Shown piece by piece: positions 9,233 through 17,468 of a stretch of 64,000 nucleotides of DNA. The DNA is taken from positions 1 through 64,000 of the forward strand of contig JAFEBH010000002.1 of assembly GCA_018242765.1 (NCBI GenBank), given 5' to 3'. Under the pieces are notes generated by a model that was given only the letters and a program-made list of their open reading frames with translations, was not told where the DNA came from and did no database searches. The translations under genes and the position numbers were made by a program. The DNA comes from Nitrospira sp. GTDB taxonomy: Bacteria > Nitrospirota > Nitrospiria > Nitrospirales > Nitrospiraceae. How positions within the stretch are numbered: the stretch's first letter is position 1; each line of letters opens with the position of its first letter.

Positions 9233-9688
9233 ATGGCCAAATTTCTCACAAGCTTGTTGCTTCTCGTCGGCGCATTTGGAGCAGGGTATTATGTCGGGCA
9301 ACGACCCGTCGGCACATTGCAGCAATCCGTCTCCGACCTCCAGCAATCGCTGAAAGAGGTGTCGAGAAATGTTGTGGATACGACGCTCAGCATCGAACAT
9401 GATCTTCGTCGTCGTCAGGGACTCGTCGAAGCCAAGTCCCGCTTCTTACAGGCAAAGGTATACGTGATCGACCGGAATCATAGCGAAGCCGTGAAGGAGC
9501 TGGCAGGAGTGATCGAGGCACTAGAGGCCATGACTAAGGGAGCCAAGGCCGACGACACCACGGCGGCGTTGCGCCACCTCGTTGATTCGCTACGGGACGT
9601 GCAATTAGAACTGACGACGGGGAAACCGATCTCGTTCAAGAGAATGGATGAACTGCAGCAACGGATGGATCAACAGCTAAATAAATAG
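9233..9688 (+). CDS. Small membrane-anchored coiled-coil protein
   Basis: 151 residues. The N-terminal segment LTSLLLLVGAFGAGYYVGQ is a transmembrane helix or uncleaved signal. The rest is helical and rich in Gln, Leu and Glu (LQQSVSDLQQSLKEVS and DELQQRMDQQLNK), as expected for a periplasmic coiled coil. It starts 12 bases after the HEAT-protein stop and is probably co-transcribed. Its stop faces the convergent HEAT gene with one base between. Family not recognised. Confidence 0.75.
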   Translation: MAKFLTSLLLLVGAFGAGYYVGQRPVGTLQQSVSDLQQSLKEVSRNVVDTTLSIEHDLRRRQGLVEAKSRFLQAKVYVIDRNHSEAVKELAGVIEALEAMTKGAKADDTTAALRHLVDSLRDVQLELTTGKPISFKRMDELQQRMDQQLNK

Positions 9689-9689
9689 C

Positions 9690-10520
9690 TCACGCGTTGG
9701 TAGACTCTGAGGTCGGCTGCTTCTTCCACTTCGCCAAAATCCGCTCGACCCGCATTTTCACGACCATATCAGAGTCTTTGAGCAACGGCTTGATCGCCTC
9801 ACGCCCGCGATCATCGCCAATTGACTCCAATGCCGCAGCCGCCGTCAAGCGTGTAAACCAGTCCTTATCTCCAAGCATCTGGATGAGAGGATCAATGGCC
9901 TCGGCACTTTTAATCCGTCCCAATGCGAGCACGGCGCATTTCCGAACGTTTTCATCCTTATCACGAAGGGCAGGAATGAGCTTCTCGACGGATGGTGCAC
10001 CCAACGCAACTAAGGCATCGATCGCATCGTCTTTAAACTCATCGTTCCGAAGCTGAAGCATCAGGGGATCCAGCACGCGCTCGTCACGTATCTTCCCGAG
10101 TGCCGCTATGGCATACTTGCGCACCTCCCAGTCACGGAGGAGCTTGAGCAACGTCTCAACCGCAGGCGATCCCACCTGACCCATCGCCTCAATAGCGACT
10201 TCACGGACCTGCCAATCACCATCCCGCAAGGCACGCGCCAATGGTTCAACACACCGCTCGTCCCCCATTTCTCCGAGGGTGATCACGGCCTCGCGGCGAA
10301 CCACCCAGTCAGAGTCTGCCAATAGATCGATCTGGATATCGATCTCGTCCTTGACCTGCTCTTCTTCCAGTACAGCCGAGTCTAAGCCAGCCGTTTGCGG
10401 CTCAACAGCGAAAGATTCCGTTTGTACCTGCTCAGCAGTAGTCCCACCAACCGGTTCATCACCAATTGGCTGGCTAAGGGGATTAATGTCTACTGGGGAG
10501 CCTTTTGTCTTAGAATCCAT
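9690..10520 (-). CDS. Cytoplasmic HEAT-repeat (PBS lyase-like) protein
   Basis: 276 residues. After a low-complexity acidic N-terminus (about 60 residues) come about six HEAT units. Examples are ADSDWVVRREAVITLGEMGD, RDGDWQVREVAIEAMGQVG and KDENVRKCAVLALGRIK. There is no signal peptide, so it is probably cytoplasmic. Such proteins are scaffolds; the bilin-lyase relation is only by repeat type. The start ATG at 10520 precedes an acidic and Thr/Pro-rich leader. It converges with the preceding gene. Confidence 0.85.
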   Translation of the reverse strand: MDSKTKGSPVDINPLSQPIGDEPVGGTTAEQVQTESFAVEPQTAGLDSAVLEEEQVKDEIDIQIDLLADSDWVVRREAVITLGEMGDERCVEPLARALRDGDWQVREVAIEAMGQVGSPAVETLLKLLRDWEVRKYAIAALGKIRDERVLDPLMLQLRNDEFKDDAIDALVALGAPSVEKLIPALRDKDENVRKCAVLALGRIKSAEAIDPLIQMLGDKDWFTRLTAAAALESIGDDRGREAIKPLLKDSDMVVKMRVERILAKWKKQPTSESTNA

Positions 10521-10563
10521 GGAATCAATTAGTCTCTTGACACAATACCTTGCACGAGAGCGA

Positions 10564-10776
10564 TTATGCTGATGCGGGAACAGCGGCGCCTTTGCTTCCG
10601 GCTGCCCGTTTTTTTCGCTGCACCAGGGCCCGCCTCTTGCGCTGCTCCCGCTTTAACCGTTTCTTCAAAGAGCGGAGAGCGGCATCCCCTTCAGGATTAC
10701 CGTGATTGGTCGCCTTTGTGACAATCTTCTTCTTTAATTTCGCTTCATCGGATTCTTGCGCGCGCTTCTTGGCCAT
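10564..10776 (-). CDS. Small very basic protein
   Basis: About 70 residues, starting MAKKRAQESDEAKLKKK. The start at 10776 is chosen over ATG at 10797 because AAGGGGAGG lies nine bases before it. The middle carries a Lys/Arg-rich stretch (LKKRLKREQRKRRALVQRKK) and the C-terminus is Ala/Gly-rich. The composition suggests a nucleic-acid or ribosome-associated peptide. No family recognised. It lies 43 bases upstream of the HEAT gene on the same strand. Confidence 0.65.
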   Translation of the reverse strand: MAKKRAQESDEAKLKKKIVTKATNHGNPEGDAALRSLKKRLKREQRKRRALVQRKKRAAGSKGAAVPASA

Positions 10777-10998
10777 CGACTCATGCCTCCCCTTCATGTC
10801 GATTCATATAGATGGTCTTCGGCTTATAGAAAGAGTGCAGTCTAGTGGAGAGCTTTACGCACTGTCAACCTGAATGGGGCCTGTAGGTATGCTCTCAAAA
10901 TGGACATGTCTTTGTGAGGGGACATCAGCCGATGGATTTACAAGTTCTGCTTCTTGATGAGCGCCTACCGACATCACGAGGAAATAAACTCACGGCGC

Positions 10999-11634
10999 TC
11001 AGCTAAGGACCAATGAGGCAACCGGAGTTTGGATCGGATCTACTACAGACAAGATGGCAAGTGCCCACCGGTTCCTCCTCGCAATCCAGAGGTCGCCAGG
11101 GGAATTTCGTGCTTGAGACGTCATACCCTGTGATGTCCGATCGACTGGAAGCATTCGACCGGTAAGAACGGATGACATTGGCCCGGTAAATTGCTCTGCG
11201 AGCAGCAGCAGCTCGGGACGGCGTTCACCCACAACCTCTAGCTGCACGTGTGCGACCCCTTCACGCTCCATTCCGAGAAGGACGGCCGCCCTATGGGAGA
11301 GATCAAGAATCCGCCCCTTTTCATAAGGCCCTCGGTCAGTCACCCGCACATGGAGATGTTTGCCATTCGACAAATTGACGACGCGGACCACACTCCCGAG
11401 CGGAATCGTCCGATGCGCAGCCGTCAACCCTTCCATATCGAATATTTCGCCATTCGCGGCCTGCCTTCCATGAAACTGTTCACCGTACCAGGAGGCGACC
11501 CCGCGATCTTTAATCCCGACATCCAGCTGCACCTCCCCTTTGGGGACCCACGAGCAAGCCCCCAACGACAGACACAACACCAGGGCAAAAGAACTCTTCG
11601 AGAAGAGCCGATTGTGCGGAACGTCCGTGCTCAT
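10999..11634 (-). CDS. rlpA: RlpA-like lipoprotein (septal ring lytic transglycosylase family)
   Basis: 211 residues. The N-terminus has a lipoprotein signal with LGAC near residue 26. Residues 45-130 form the RlpA double-psi beta-barrel: GVASWYGEQFHGRQAANGE, LTAAHRTIPLGSVVRV and VRVTDRGPY. RlpA proteins cut peptidoglycan lacking stem peptides in the periplasm and act at division sites. No SPOR domain is visible; the C-terminus is short. GGGAGG lies about ten bases before the ATG. The gene is divergent from the ABC cluster starting at 12103. Confidence 0.88.
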   Translation of the reverse strand: MSTDVPHNRLFSKSSFALVLCLSLGACSWVPKGEVQLDVGIKDRGVASWYGEQFHGRQAANGEIFDMEGLTAAHRTIPLGSVVRVVNLSNGKHLHVRVTDRGPYEKGRILDLSHRAAVLLGMEREGVAHVQLEVVGERRPELLLLAEQFTGPMSSVLTGRMLPVDRTSQGMTSQARNSPGDLWIARRNRWALAILSVVDPIQTPVASLVLS

Positions 11635-12102
11635 ACTGGACTTGCCTCCCTCTGAATGCTGACGTACTCCGAATTTTCGATCGACTCAGAGTATGAAAGG
11701 TTTGGCACTTCGACAACACCGACGGGAGTACCCCTCTCCCCCCACCTCCGTATAGCTCATCCTTGTTCAAAAAAGTACCTATATCACCCATCGAACGGAG
11801 CTCCTATATAACCGAGGCACGCTATAAGTTCAACACCTGATGGTGGTTGAGGCGAATGACAAGATGGAAGAGTGTCACCTCCATTTCTTGAGTGAGTTCC
11901 TTATTTCTCAATGCATTCCGAGAGACAGCCATCGCATCGAGCCCGCTTATTTTCGACCTGCGGAGAAAGTCCACCAGTCGGAATCCTGCCACCATATTGA
12001 CTGCATCGGATGGAGTGAGTAAGATCCACCCGACAAGGGTTGTTAGTCTGAGAGCAGTACTGCTCCATATTCTCCACAGCTGTTCGCACCGACATCACTT
12101 TC
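11635..12102. other. Divergent intergenic region, no gene seen
   Basis: 468 bases between the divergent rlpA-like and ABC ATPase genes. Short frames here lack ribosome sites and family resemblance. An AT-rich patch around 11800-11830 (ctatataacc, gctataagtt) could hold promoters, but no convincing -35/-10 pair was found. Confidence 0.5.
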
Positions 12103-13089
12103 GTGATTGACGTTCACAACATTACAAAACGATACGGCCATCATACGGCCATTGATCGCGTTACATTTTCTGTCGCCAAAGGGGAAGTCCTGGCCTTTCT
12201 TGGCCCCAACGGGGCCGGCAAGACCACCACAATGCGGATTCTGACCTGTTTCATACCGGCGACGGAAGGCACGGCACGCATAGCGGGTTTCGACTGTACC
12301 GATCAACCCTTGGAGGTGAAGCGGCAGATCGGCTATCTACCGGAAACACCGCCGGTCTACCAGGAACTGACCGTCACGGAATATCTGACCTTCGTCGGAC
12401 AACTCCGTGGCATGGCAGGACCAAGACTCACCTCGGCGCTCGACCAATCCATCGGGCGGCTTGAGCTGGGTGCTGTGCGACACCGGCTGATTGGGAACCT
12501 CTCCCGTGGCTATCGGCAGCGCGTGGGACTGGCACAGGCATTGTTGCATGATCCTCCGGTCCTGATTCTCGATGAGCCAACCGTGGGCCTTGACCCGAAA
12601 CAGATCATTGAAATTCGGGAACTCATCAAGAGCCTCGCCGGCTCGCATTCCGTGATTCTCAGCACCCATATCCTTCCCGAGGCGACGGCCGTCTGCCAGC
12701 GCGTGGTCATCATCAATAAGGGTCGGATCGTCGCGGAAGATACCCCTGAGCAATTGTCGGCGCGTTTACGTCAATCGGAAAAGGTCTCGCTGACGCTGAA
12801 GTCCCGCCCTGCGGACTGTGAGACAAAACTGCAGGCCATCCCAGGTGTTCTTCATGTGCTTCCTGGACAGGGAGGAGGCACCTTCCTTATCGAATGTGAG
12901 TTGGGCCGTGACCTGCGTGATGAACTCGCACGCGTCGCCGTGATGAACCAATGGGGACTACTCGAACTCCGGACGGTGTCCATGACCTTGGAAGACGTTT
13001 TCCTCCAGCTGACACGTCACGAAGAGCACTCCACCGAAACAACAGAGGCCACCGTGAGCATGGCTACCGCGGAAAAGACGTACACATAG
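12103..13089 (+). CDS. ABC transporter ATP-binding protein, GldA-like
   Basis: 328 residues from GTG at 12103. Walker A GPNGAGKTT at about residue 37, signature LSRGYRQRVGLAQAL, Walker B ILDEPTVGLDP and switch His in STHIL. The C-terminal 100 residues are the extension typical of ABC-2 ATPases. With the permease and auxiliary genes downstream this forms the module annotated as gliding-motility GldA/F/G in many bacteria. In non-gliders the substrate is unknown. A repeat element separates it from the permease gene. Confidence 0.92.
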   Translation: MIDVHNITKRYGHHTAIDRVTFSVAKGEVLAFLGPNGAGKTTTMRILTCFIPATEGTARIAGFDCTDQPLEVKRQIGYLPETPPVYQELTVTEYLTFVGQLRGMAGPRLTSALDQSIGRLELGAVRHRLIGNLSRGYRQRVGLAQALLHDPPVLILDEPTVGLDPKQIIEIRELIKSLAGSHSVILSTHILPEATAVCQRVVIINKGRIVAEDTPEQLSARLRQSEKVSLTLKSRPADCETKLQAIPGVLHVLPGQGGGTFLIECELGRDLRDELARVAVMNQWGLLELRTVSMTLEDVFLQLTRHEEHSTETTEATVSMATAEKTYT

Positions 13090-13165
13090 CAAGCTGCGGA
13101 AAAACTCGTTTAATGCGAACATTATGACTGAAAGTTTCCGTACGATGCTCATGCCAGAACACTTC

Positions 13166-13397
13166 AGGATACTCAAAAAGGCTGTCCAGCAAGGCCGCAG
13201 CAAGTGAAGAGGCGAGGCGTAATCCATTTTCACCCGCCCACCCACTGCCTGTCGGAACAGGCGTTATCCCGGCGGTACGTTGAGTCTCTGAGGTTCACGC
13301 CGCGCCGAATAAGGCGCGGCACGCTTGTGAACGCCGCCGAGATGGTGAGGCGGCTGTATCTTGCGAGAACGCCGCTGGCGGACTTTTTCAGCATCCT
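13166..13397. repeat. Inverted-repeat element, long copy
   Basis: 232 bases bounded by imperfect inverted ends: left AGGATACTCAAAAAG at 13166-13180, right (minus strand) AGGATGCTGAAAAAG at 13397-13383, followed on both sides by a CCAGC block. Inside are a GTTGAG-TCTCTGA block and a GCGAGAACGC block shared with the copy at 15729-15850. A nested hairpin at 13293-13332 (GCCGCGCC-GAATAA-GGCGCGGC inside GTTCAC/GTGAAC) is absent from the short copy. It ends 12 bases before the permease ATG, just ahead of the ribosome site TTAGGAG. It codes for no protein and looks MITE-like. Confidence 0.8.
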
Positions 13398-13409
13398 GTT
13401 AGGAGCTGT

Positions 13410-14180
13410 ATGACCCCGGTACAGGCCATGATTGCCAAGGAGCTGCGCGTCTATTTCGTCTCGCCCATCGTCTATGTGGTCGGAGCAGTCTTTCTGCTGA
13501 TTTTCGGGCTACTGGCCTACCTCTACGTCGGATTCGCGGGCGCGCAGGCCATCCAATTGATGCAAATGCAAGGTGGGCCGGCCCAGATTAACCTAAACGA
13601 TCTGGTCTTTCGAAATCTCTTTGCGAGCATGCGAATCGTCCTCCTGATTATCTTGCCGATATTGACCATGCGATTGTTCGCAGAAGAACGCAAGTTGCGG
13701 ACGTTCGAGTTTTTGCTGACCTCGCCGCTAAGGGTCAATGACATCGTCGTCGGCAAGTTTGTCAGTGTGTTTGTCATCTATCTTGGCCTGGTGGGACTCA
13801 CCGTACTGGTCCCGAGCGTGCTGATGCTCTTCAGCGACTTTGACTGGAATCCCATCTGGACCGGCTATCTCGGCATGGTGCTGCTGGGGGCCCTGTTTCT
13901 TTCCGTAGGCGTATTCGCATCGGCAGTCACGGAGAACCAAATCGTCGCCGCCTTCATCAGCTTCGGCATGCTGCTCACGGTCTGGTTGATCGCCGGGCTG
14001 GGCAGCCTCTTTGGGGATACCACCGTGGGTCATATCATCTCGTACGTGTCCTACATGGAGCACTACGACCGCCTCGTTCGGGGGCTGATCGATACGAGCG
14101 ACCTGGTGTACTTCGGAAGCGGCCTCGTGCTCATGCTGTTCTTGACACATCGAGTCGTGGAATCGACGCGCTGGAAATGA
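13410..14180 (+). CDS. ABC-2 type permease, GldF-like
   Basis: 256 residues with six predicted membrane spans: near 17-40, 70-90, 110-135, 145-170, 175-200 and 230-245. A periplasmic loop (FAGAQAIQLMQMQGG) follows span one. The motif RLFAEERKLRTFEFLLTSPL is the conserved coupling region of the GldF family. A good ribosome site, TTAGGAG, lies eight bases before the ATG. The last bases overlap the next gene as ATGA. Confidence 0.9.
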   Translation: MTPVQAMIAKELRVYFVSPIVYVVGAVFLLIFGLLAYLYVGFAGAQAIQLMQMQGGPAQINLNDLVFRNLFASMRIVLLIILPILTMRLFAEERKLRTFEFLLTSPLRVNDIVVGKFVSVFVIYLGLVGLTVLVPSVLMLFSDFDWNPIWTGYLGMVLLGALFLSVGVFASAVTENQIVAAFISFGMLLTVWLIAGLGSLFGDTTVGHIISYVSYMEHYDRLVRGLIDTSDLVYFGSGLVLMLFLTHRVVESTRWK

Positions 14181-15700
14181 ATCTCCAATCTTTTCCCCTC
14201 GGCATTCTGGGAGTCCTGCTCGGCATCGGTGGCATGATCGCCTACAGTCTTCGACCGGACTGGCTATGGGCCGTGACCATATCCGAAGGATTGGCGCTGG
14301 CCTGCCTGGTCTCGTTCTTTGCACTCCATTTCGAGACCGTCAAGGCCTTCTCTGGTCGACGCTCAACGAAGATGGGGTTGAACAGCTTTCTGATGATCAT
14401 ACTCTTCACGAGCATTCTGGTGATCGTGAACTTTCTGGCATCACGGCATTCAGCCCGATGGGATCTCTCAGAAAACCAGAACTTCACCCTTGCGCCTCAA
14501 ACCTATCGAGTGCTTCGGACCCTCCCACGCGACGTCAAGATCACCGTCTTCACACGAGAAAAGGATCCCGGCTATCAGGCCTTCAAAGAACGCTTAGAGA
14601 GTTATCGGCAAGCCTCGACCAAGCTGAGTGTGGAATTCATCGATCCGGAAAAGCAGCCGAAGGTGGCCCAGACATACGGCATTTTTCGGACTGACACGGC
14701 CATCTTCGAGAGCAACGGACAGACGATCCGCGTAACGTCCCCATCAGAAATCGAACTGACAGGCGCATTGATCCGGATCTCCAAGGACTCGAAAAAGCGG
14801 ATTGTCTTCGTTGAAGGCCACAGTGAGCTGAATGTCGAGGACAAAGACCGGAATGGTCTGTTCATTGCGAAAGAAGCCTTGATTCGCCAAGGGTATGATG
14901 TTGGGACTGTCTCGCTCCTGAAAGAATCAACCGTGCCCGACAATACGTCTGTGTTGGTCCTCGCCGGTCCACGTCGTTCCGTCATGAAGGAGGAGCAGGA
15001 TCGTATTCACGCGTATGTTGAGAAGGGCGGTCATCTATTGCTGCTGGCTGATCCCGATACACAGACAGGGCTCGAAACGCTGCTGACCCGCTGGGGACTG
15101 GGCCTGGGCCCCGGTGTCCTGGTCGATCTTCAAGATCGGTTAGCCCAGGGAGACCTCACCGCACTGCTGGTCAGAACATTTACGGAACATGAGATCACGC
15201 AAGACCTCACCTCGGCCGTGCTGTTGCCGCTGTCACGACATATCACCTTCGATGAGCAGATCGGCAAAGACTGGGACTTCGTCCCACTCGCCAGAACCTC
15301 GTCCAACAGCTGGGCTGAAACGAACATGCAAGGCCGGGTAGTGAGCCTGAGTGAAAAAGAAGACGTGAAGGGACCTCTTCCTATGGCTGCAGCACTGTCG
15401 CCCAAGAAGGCCCCAGAGGAAGGCAAACCTCGCCCCGCCATTGTGGTGATCGGCAACTCGACCTTCGCCTCCAACGCCTTCTTCAATTTCCCAGGCAACA
15501 GCGACTTTTTCCTCCATACGACCGGTTGGTTGGCCGAGGAACGAGACTTGATCTCCATTGCACCGAGAGAGCCGGCATTGCACCCCTTCACGCCCAATCC
15601 CACGCAGGAACGTGCGTTGATTTACATCCAGGTTATCTTACTGCCGCTCATGATCTTCCTGACCGGCCTCATTGTGTGGAAAAAACGCCGACGATTATGA
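14177..15700 (+). CDS. GldG-like ABC-associated membrane protein
   Basis: 507 residues. The first 85 contain three hydrophobic segments, and a C-terminal helix (LIYIQVILLPLMIFLTGLIVW) is followed by KKRRRL. The large periplasmic part starts ENQNFTLAPQTYRVLRTLP, the ABC-type uncharacterised (GldG/DUF7088) domain, and includes IVFVEGHSELNVED. These proteins pair with GldF-type permeases. It overlaps the permease by four bases, so the two are translationally coupled. Confidence 0.88.
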   Translation: MNLQSFPLGILGVLLGIGGMIAYSLRPDWLWAVTISEGLALACLVSFFALHFETVKAFSGRRSTKMGLNSFLMIILFTSILVIVNFLASRHSARWDLSENQNFTLAPQTYRVLRTLPRDVKITVFTREKDPGYQAFKERLESYRQASTKLSVEFIDPEKQPKVAQTYGIFRTDTAIFESNGQTIRVTSPSEIELTGALIRISKDSKKRIVFVEGHSELNVEDKDRNGLFIAKEALIRQGYDVGTVSLLKESTVPDNTSVLVLAGPRRSVMKEEQDRIHAYVEKGGHLLLLADPDTQTGLETLLTRWGLGLGPGVLVDLQDRLAQGDLTALLVRTFTEHEITQDLTSAVLLPLSRHITFDEQIGKDWDFVPLARTSSNSWAETNMQGRVVSLSEKEDVKGPLPMAAALSPKKAPEEGKPRPAIVVIGNSTFASNAFFNFPGNSDFFLHTTGWLAEERDLISIAPREPALHPFTPNPTQERALIYIQVILLPLMIFLTGLIVWKKRRRL

Positions 15701-15728
15701 TGAATCTTCTTTTCACCCTCTTCTCTGT

Positions 15729-15850
15729 AGGATGGTCAAATTGGCTGTCCGGCAAGGCCACAGCGAGTGAAGGGTCAAGGCCTGCCCTCTGGGGCACGTT
15801 GAGAGTCTGAACGATGCGAGAACGCAGTTGGCGGCAATTTTCACCATCCT
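15729..15850. repeat. Inverted-repeat element, short copy
   Basis: 122 bases with ends AGGATGGTCAAATTGGC (left) and, on the minus strand, AGGATGGTGAAAATTGC (right). It shares the GGCTGTCC-GGCAAGGCC, GTTGAG-AGTCTGA and GCGAGAACGC blocks with the copy at 13166-13397 but lacks its nested hairpin. It stops three bases before the ATG of the DUF4340 gene, so that gene has no ordinary ribosome site of its own. Noncoding, MITE-like or REP-like. Confidence 0.8.
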
Positions 15851-15853
15851 GAT

Positions 15854-17233
15854 ATGCGTTATTGGCCTACACTTGTAATGCTGGTGATGCTCGCTGGACT
15901 GGGCGGCTATCTCTACCTGGTTGAGTTTCCCGCCAAGCAACAGGAAGAAAAACAAGAGACGGCCCAGAAACAACTCTTGCCGTTTCCAGAGACCACCATT
16001 ACCGGCATCTCCGTTACCACCGCTCAGGGACCGATTGAGATCAAACTGACCGAACCGGGGAAGTGGTCGATCGTGGCTCCACTTCGAACCGAGGCTGATA
16101 CCCGCGAGGTCCAGGCCCTCGTTCGTGCACTGGTCACAGGAACCGTGACCAGAACCCTGGAAGACCAGACCACGCAGCTGGTGGCGTTCGGCCTCGAACC
16201 GCCGGTGACCACTATCACTGTGACAGCCGGCACCCAACAGGAAGCTATTTCAATCGGCGATAGTGGTCCTCTATCCAATACCCTCTATGTCTTGCGGAAG
16301 TCGGATCACCGCATCCTCCTGACGAGTCTGGCGCCAAAAGATCTTGTGAACAAGTCCTTGATGACCTTTCGTCGGAAAGAGCTGTTGAAGTTCGTTCAAA
16401 ATGATATCGAGCGGGTTCGCTTGACCTATCCGACGACTGAAATCGTGATCTACAACATGGCGAAGGACAAACCCAAGCCTTCATGGAAGATTCGGTATCC
16501 GATCGAAGCCGAAGCGGATCAGAACGAAGTTCGAGCATTGATGTTCCGCCTGGAAGACTTGAAGGCGCTCGGCATCATTGATCCAGGTCCCGAACGAGAC
16601 AGCATTGCCAAGACCTTGACGACACCGAAAGTGAAGGTCACCTTGCATACCGCTGCCGGGGACCAATCAGTTCGGCTCTATCAATCGGACCCGCAGAAGG
16701 GCGAGGCTATTGCAGAGATTGGACCGGACGCACCGCTCTACCGTATCAATCCGGGACTGATCAAGGACCTGACGAAGGACCTCTTCAATCTTCAAGATAA
16801 ACGACTCTTCGGCCTCGACTACACAGATGTGGCCATGCTGTCGGTCAAGACGAGGGAGCAAGAGTACATATTGATCAACCAAAGCGGTGAGTGGGCCCTG
16901 GAAGACCAGCCTATGGAGAAGGTCACCCAAGAGGTGGCCGATCTGCTCGTCAGCCGGGTAGCTAATCTACCGGCAGAAGAACGGATCATGAAACAATCCT
17001 CGCCGCTCGCCCCCTATGGGCTTCTGTCTCCGGCTGCAGAGTTTGTCGCCACCGCGAAAGACGGCAAGACCACGGGAAGACTCACCTTGGGCAGTCAGTC
17101 CGGGAATCTCCTCTATGCGACCGGCCAGCGGATCTCCGGTTTGTTTCAAGTGCGCCCTGATCTCCTGACCCAGATTCCCTCTAAATCTGAGCTCCTCGGA
17201 AAAACAGCGAGCAGGACAACAACAGGGCGCTAA
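15854..17233 (+). CDS. DUF4340 domain protein
   Basis: 459 residues. An N-terminal transmembrane helix (TLVMLVMLAGLGGYLYLVEF) leads into two related beta-rich halves. Typical DUF4340 phrases are KWSIVAPLRTEADTREVQAL, VAFGLEPPVTTITV and SWKIRYPIEAEADQNEVRAL. The family is always next to GldF/GldG-type genes and is presumed periplasmic and membrane-anchored. The start codon lies three bases after a repeat element, without a visible Shine-Dalgarno, so expression may depend on the element or on readthrough. Confidence 0.87.
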   Translation: MRYWPTLVMLVMLAGLGGYLYLVEFPAKQQEEKQETAQKQLLPFPETTITGISVTTAQGPIEIKLTEPGKWSIVAPLRTEADTREVQALVRALVTGTVTRTLEDQTTQLVAFGLEPPVTTITVTAGTQQEAISIGDSGPLSNTLYVLRKSDHRILLTSLAPKDLVNKSLMTFRRKELLKFVQNDIERVRLTYPTTEIVIYNMAKDKPKPSWKIRYPIEAEADQNEVRALMFRLEDLKALGIIDPGPERDSIAKTLTTPKVKVTLHTAAGDQSVRLYQSDPQKGEAIAEIGPDAPLYRINPGLIKDLTKDLFNLQDKRLFGLDYTDVAMLSVKTREQEYILINQSGEWALEDQPMEKVTQEVADLLVSRVANLPAEERIMKQSSPLAPYGLLSPAAEFVATAKDGKTTGRLTLGSQSGNLLYATGQRISGLFQVRPDLLTQIPSKSELLGKTASRTTTGR

Positions 17234-17281
17234 ATCGACTCCTGTTCACTCCTACCTATTAGCTATACTATGTAAATACTT

Positions 17282-17322
17282 TAGTCAGGTACTTGACCTG
17301 ACTAGTACAATTCCGCTATAGC
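17282..17322 (+). promoter_or_regulatory. Candidate promoter overlapped by an inverted repeat
   Basis: A 9-bp inverted repeat TAGTCAGGT-acttg-ACCTGACTA (17282-17304) overlaps a -35-like TTGACC (17293-17298). TATAGC (17317-17322) follows after 18 bases. This layout fits a repressor operator over a promoter for the cadherin-like lipoprotein gene. Inference only. Confidence 0.4.
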
Positions 17323-17468
17323 TTCAACCGTGCCTATCGAGACAGCGAAGTGGTGCTCAACCAAGTTCGAGCGGTCTCGTCATTCCAAAACCATACAGTT
17401 TAGGGTCACCCTACGTGACCAAGCATATCCTTAACGATCTGCCTCAACAGAAAGTGAGCAGCTCCACC

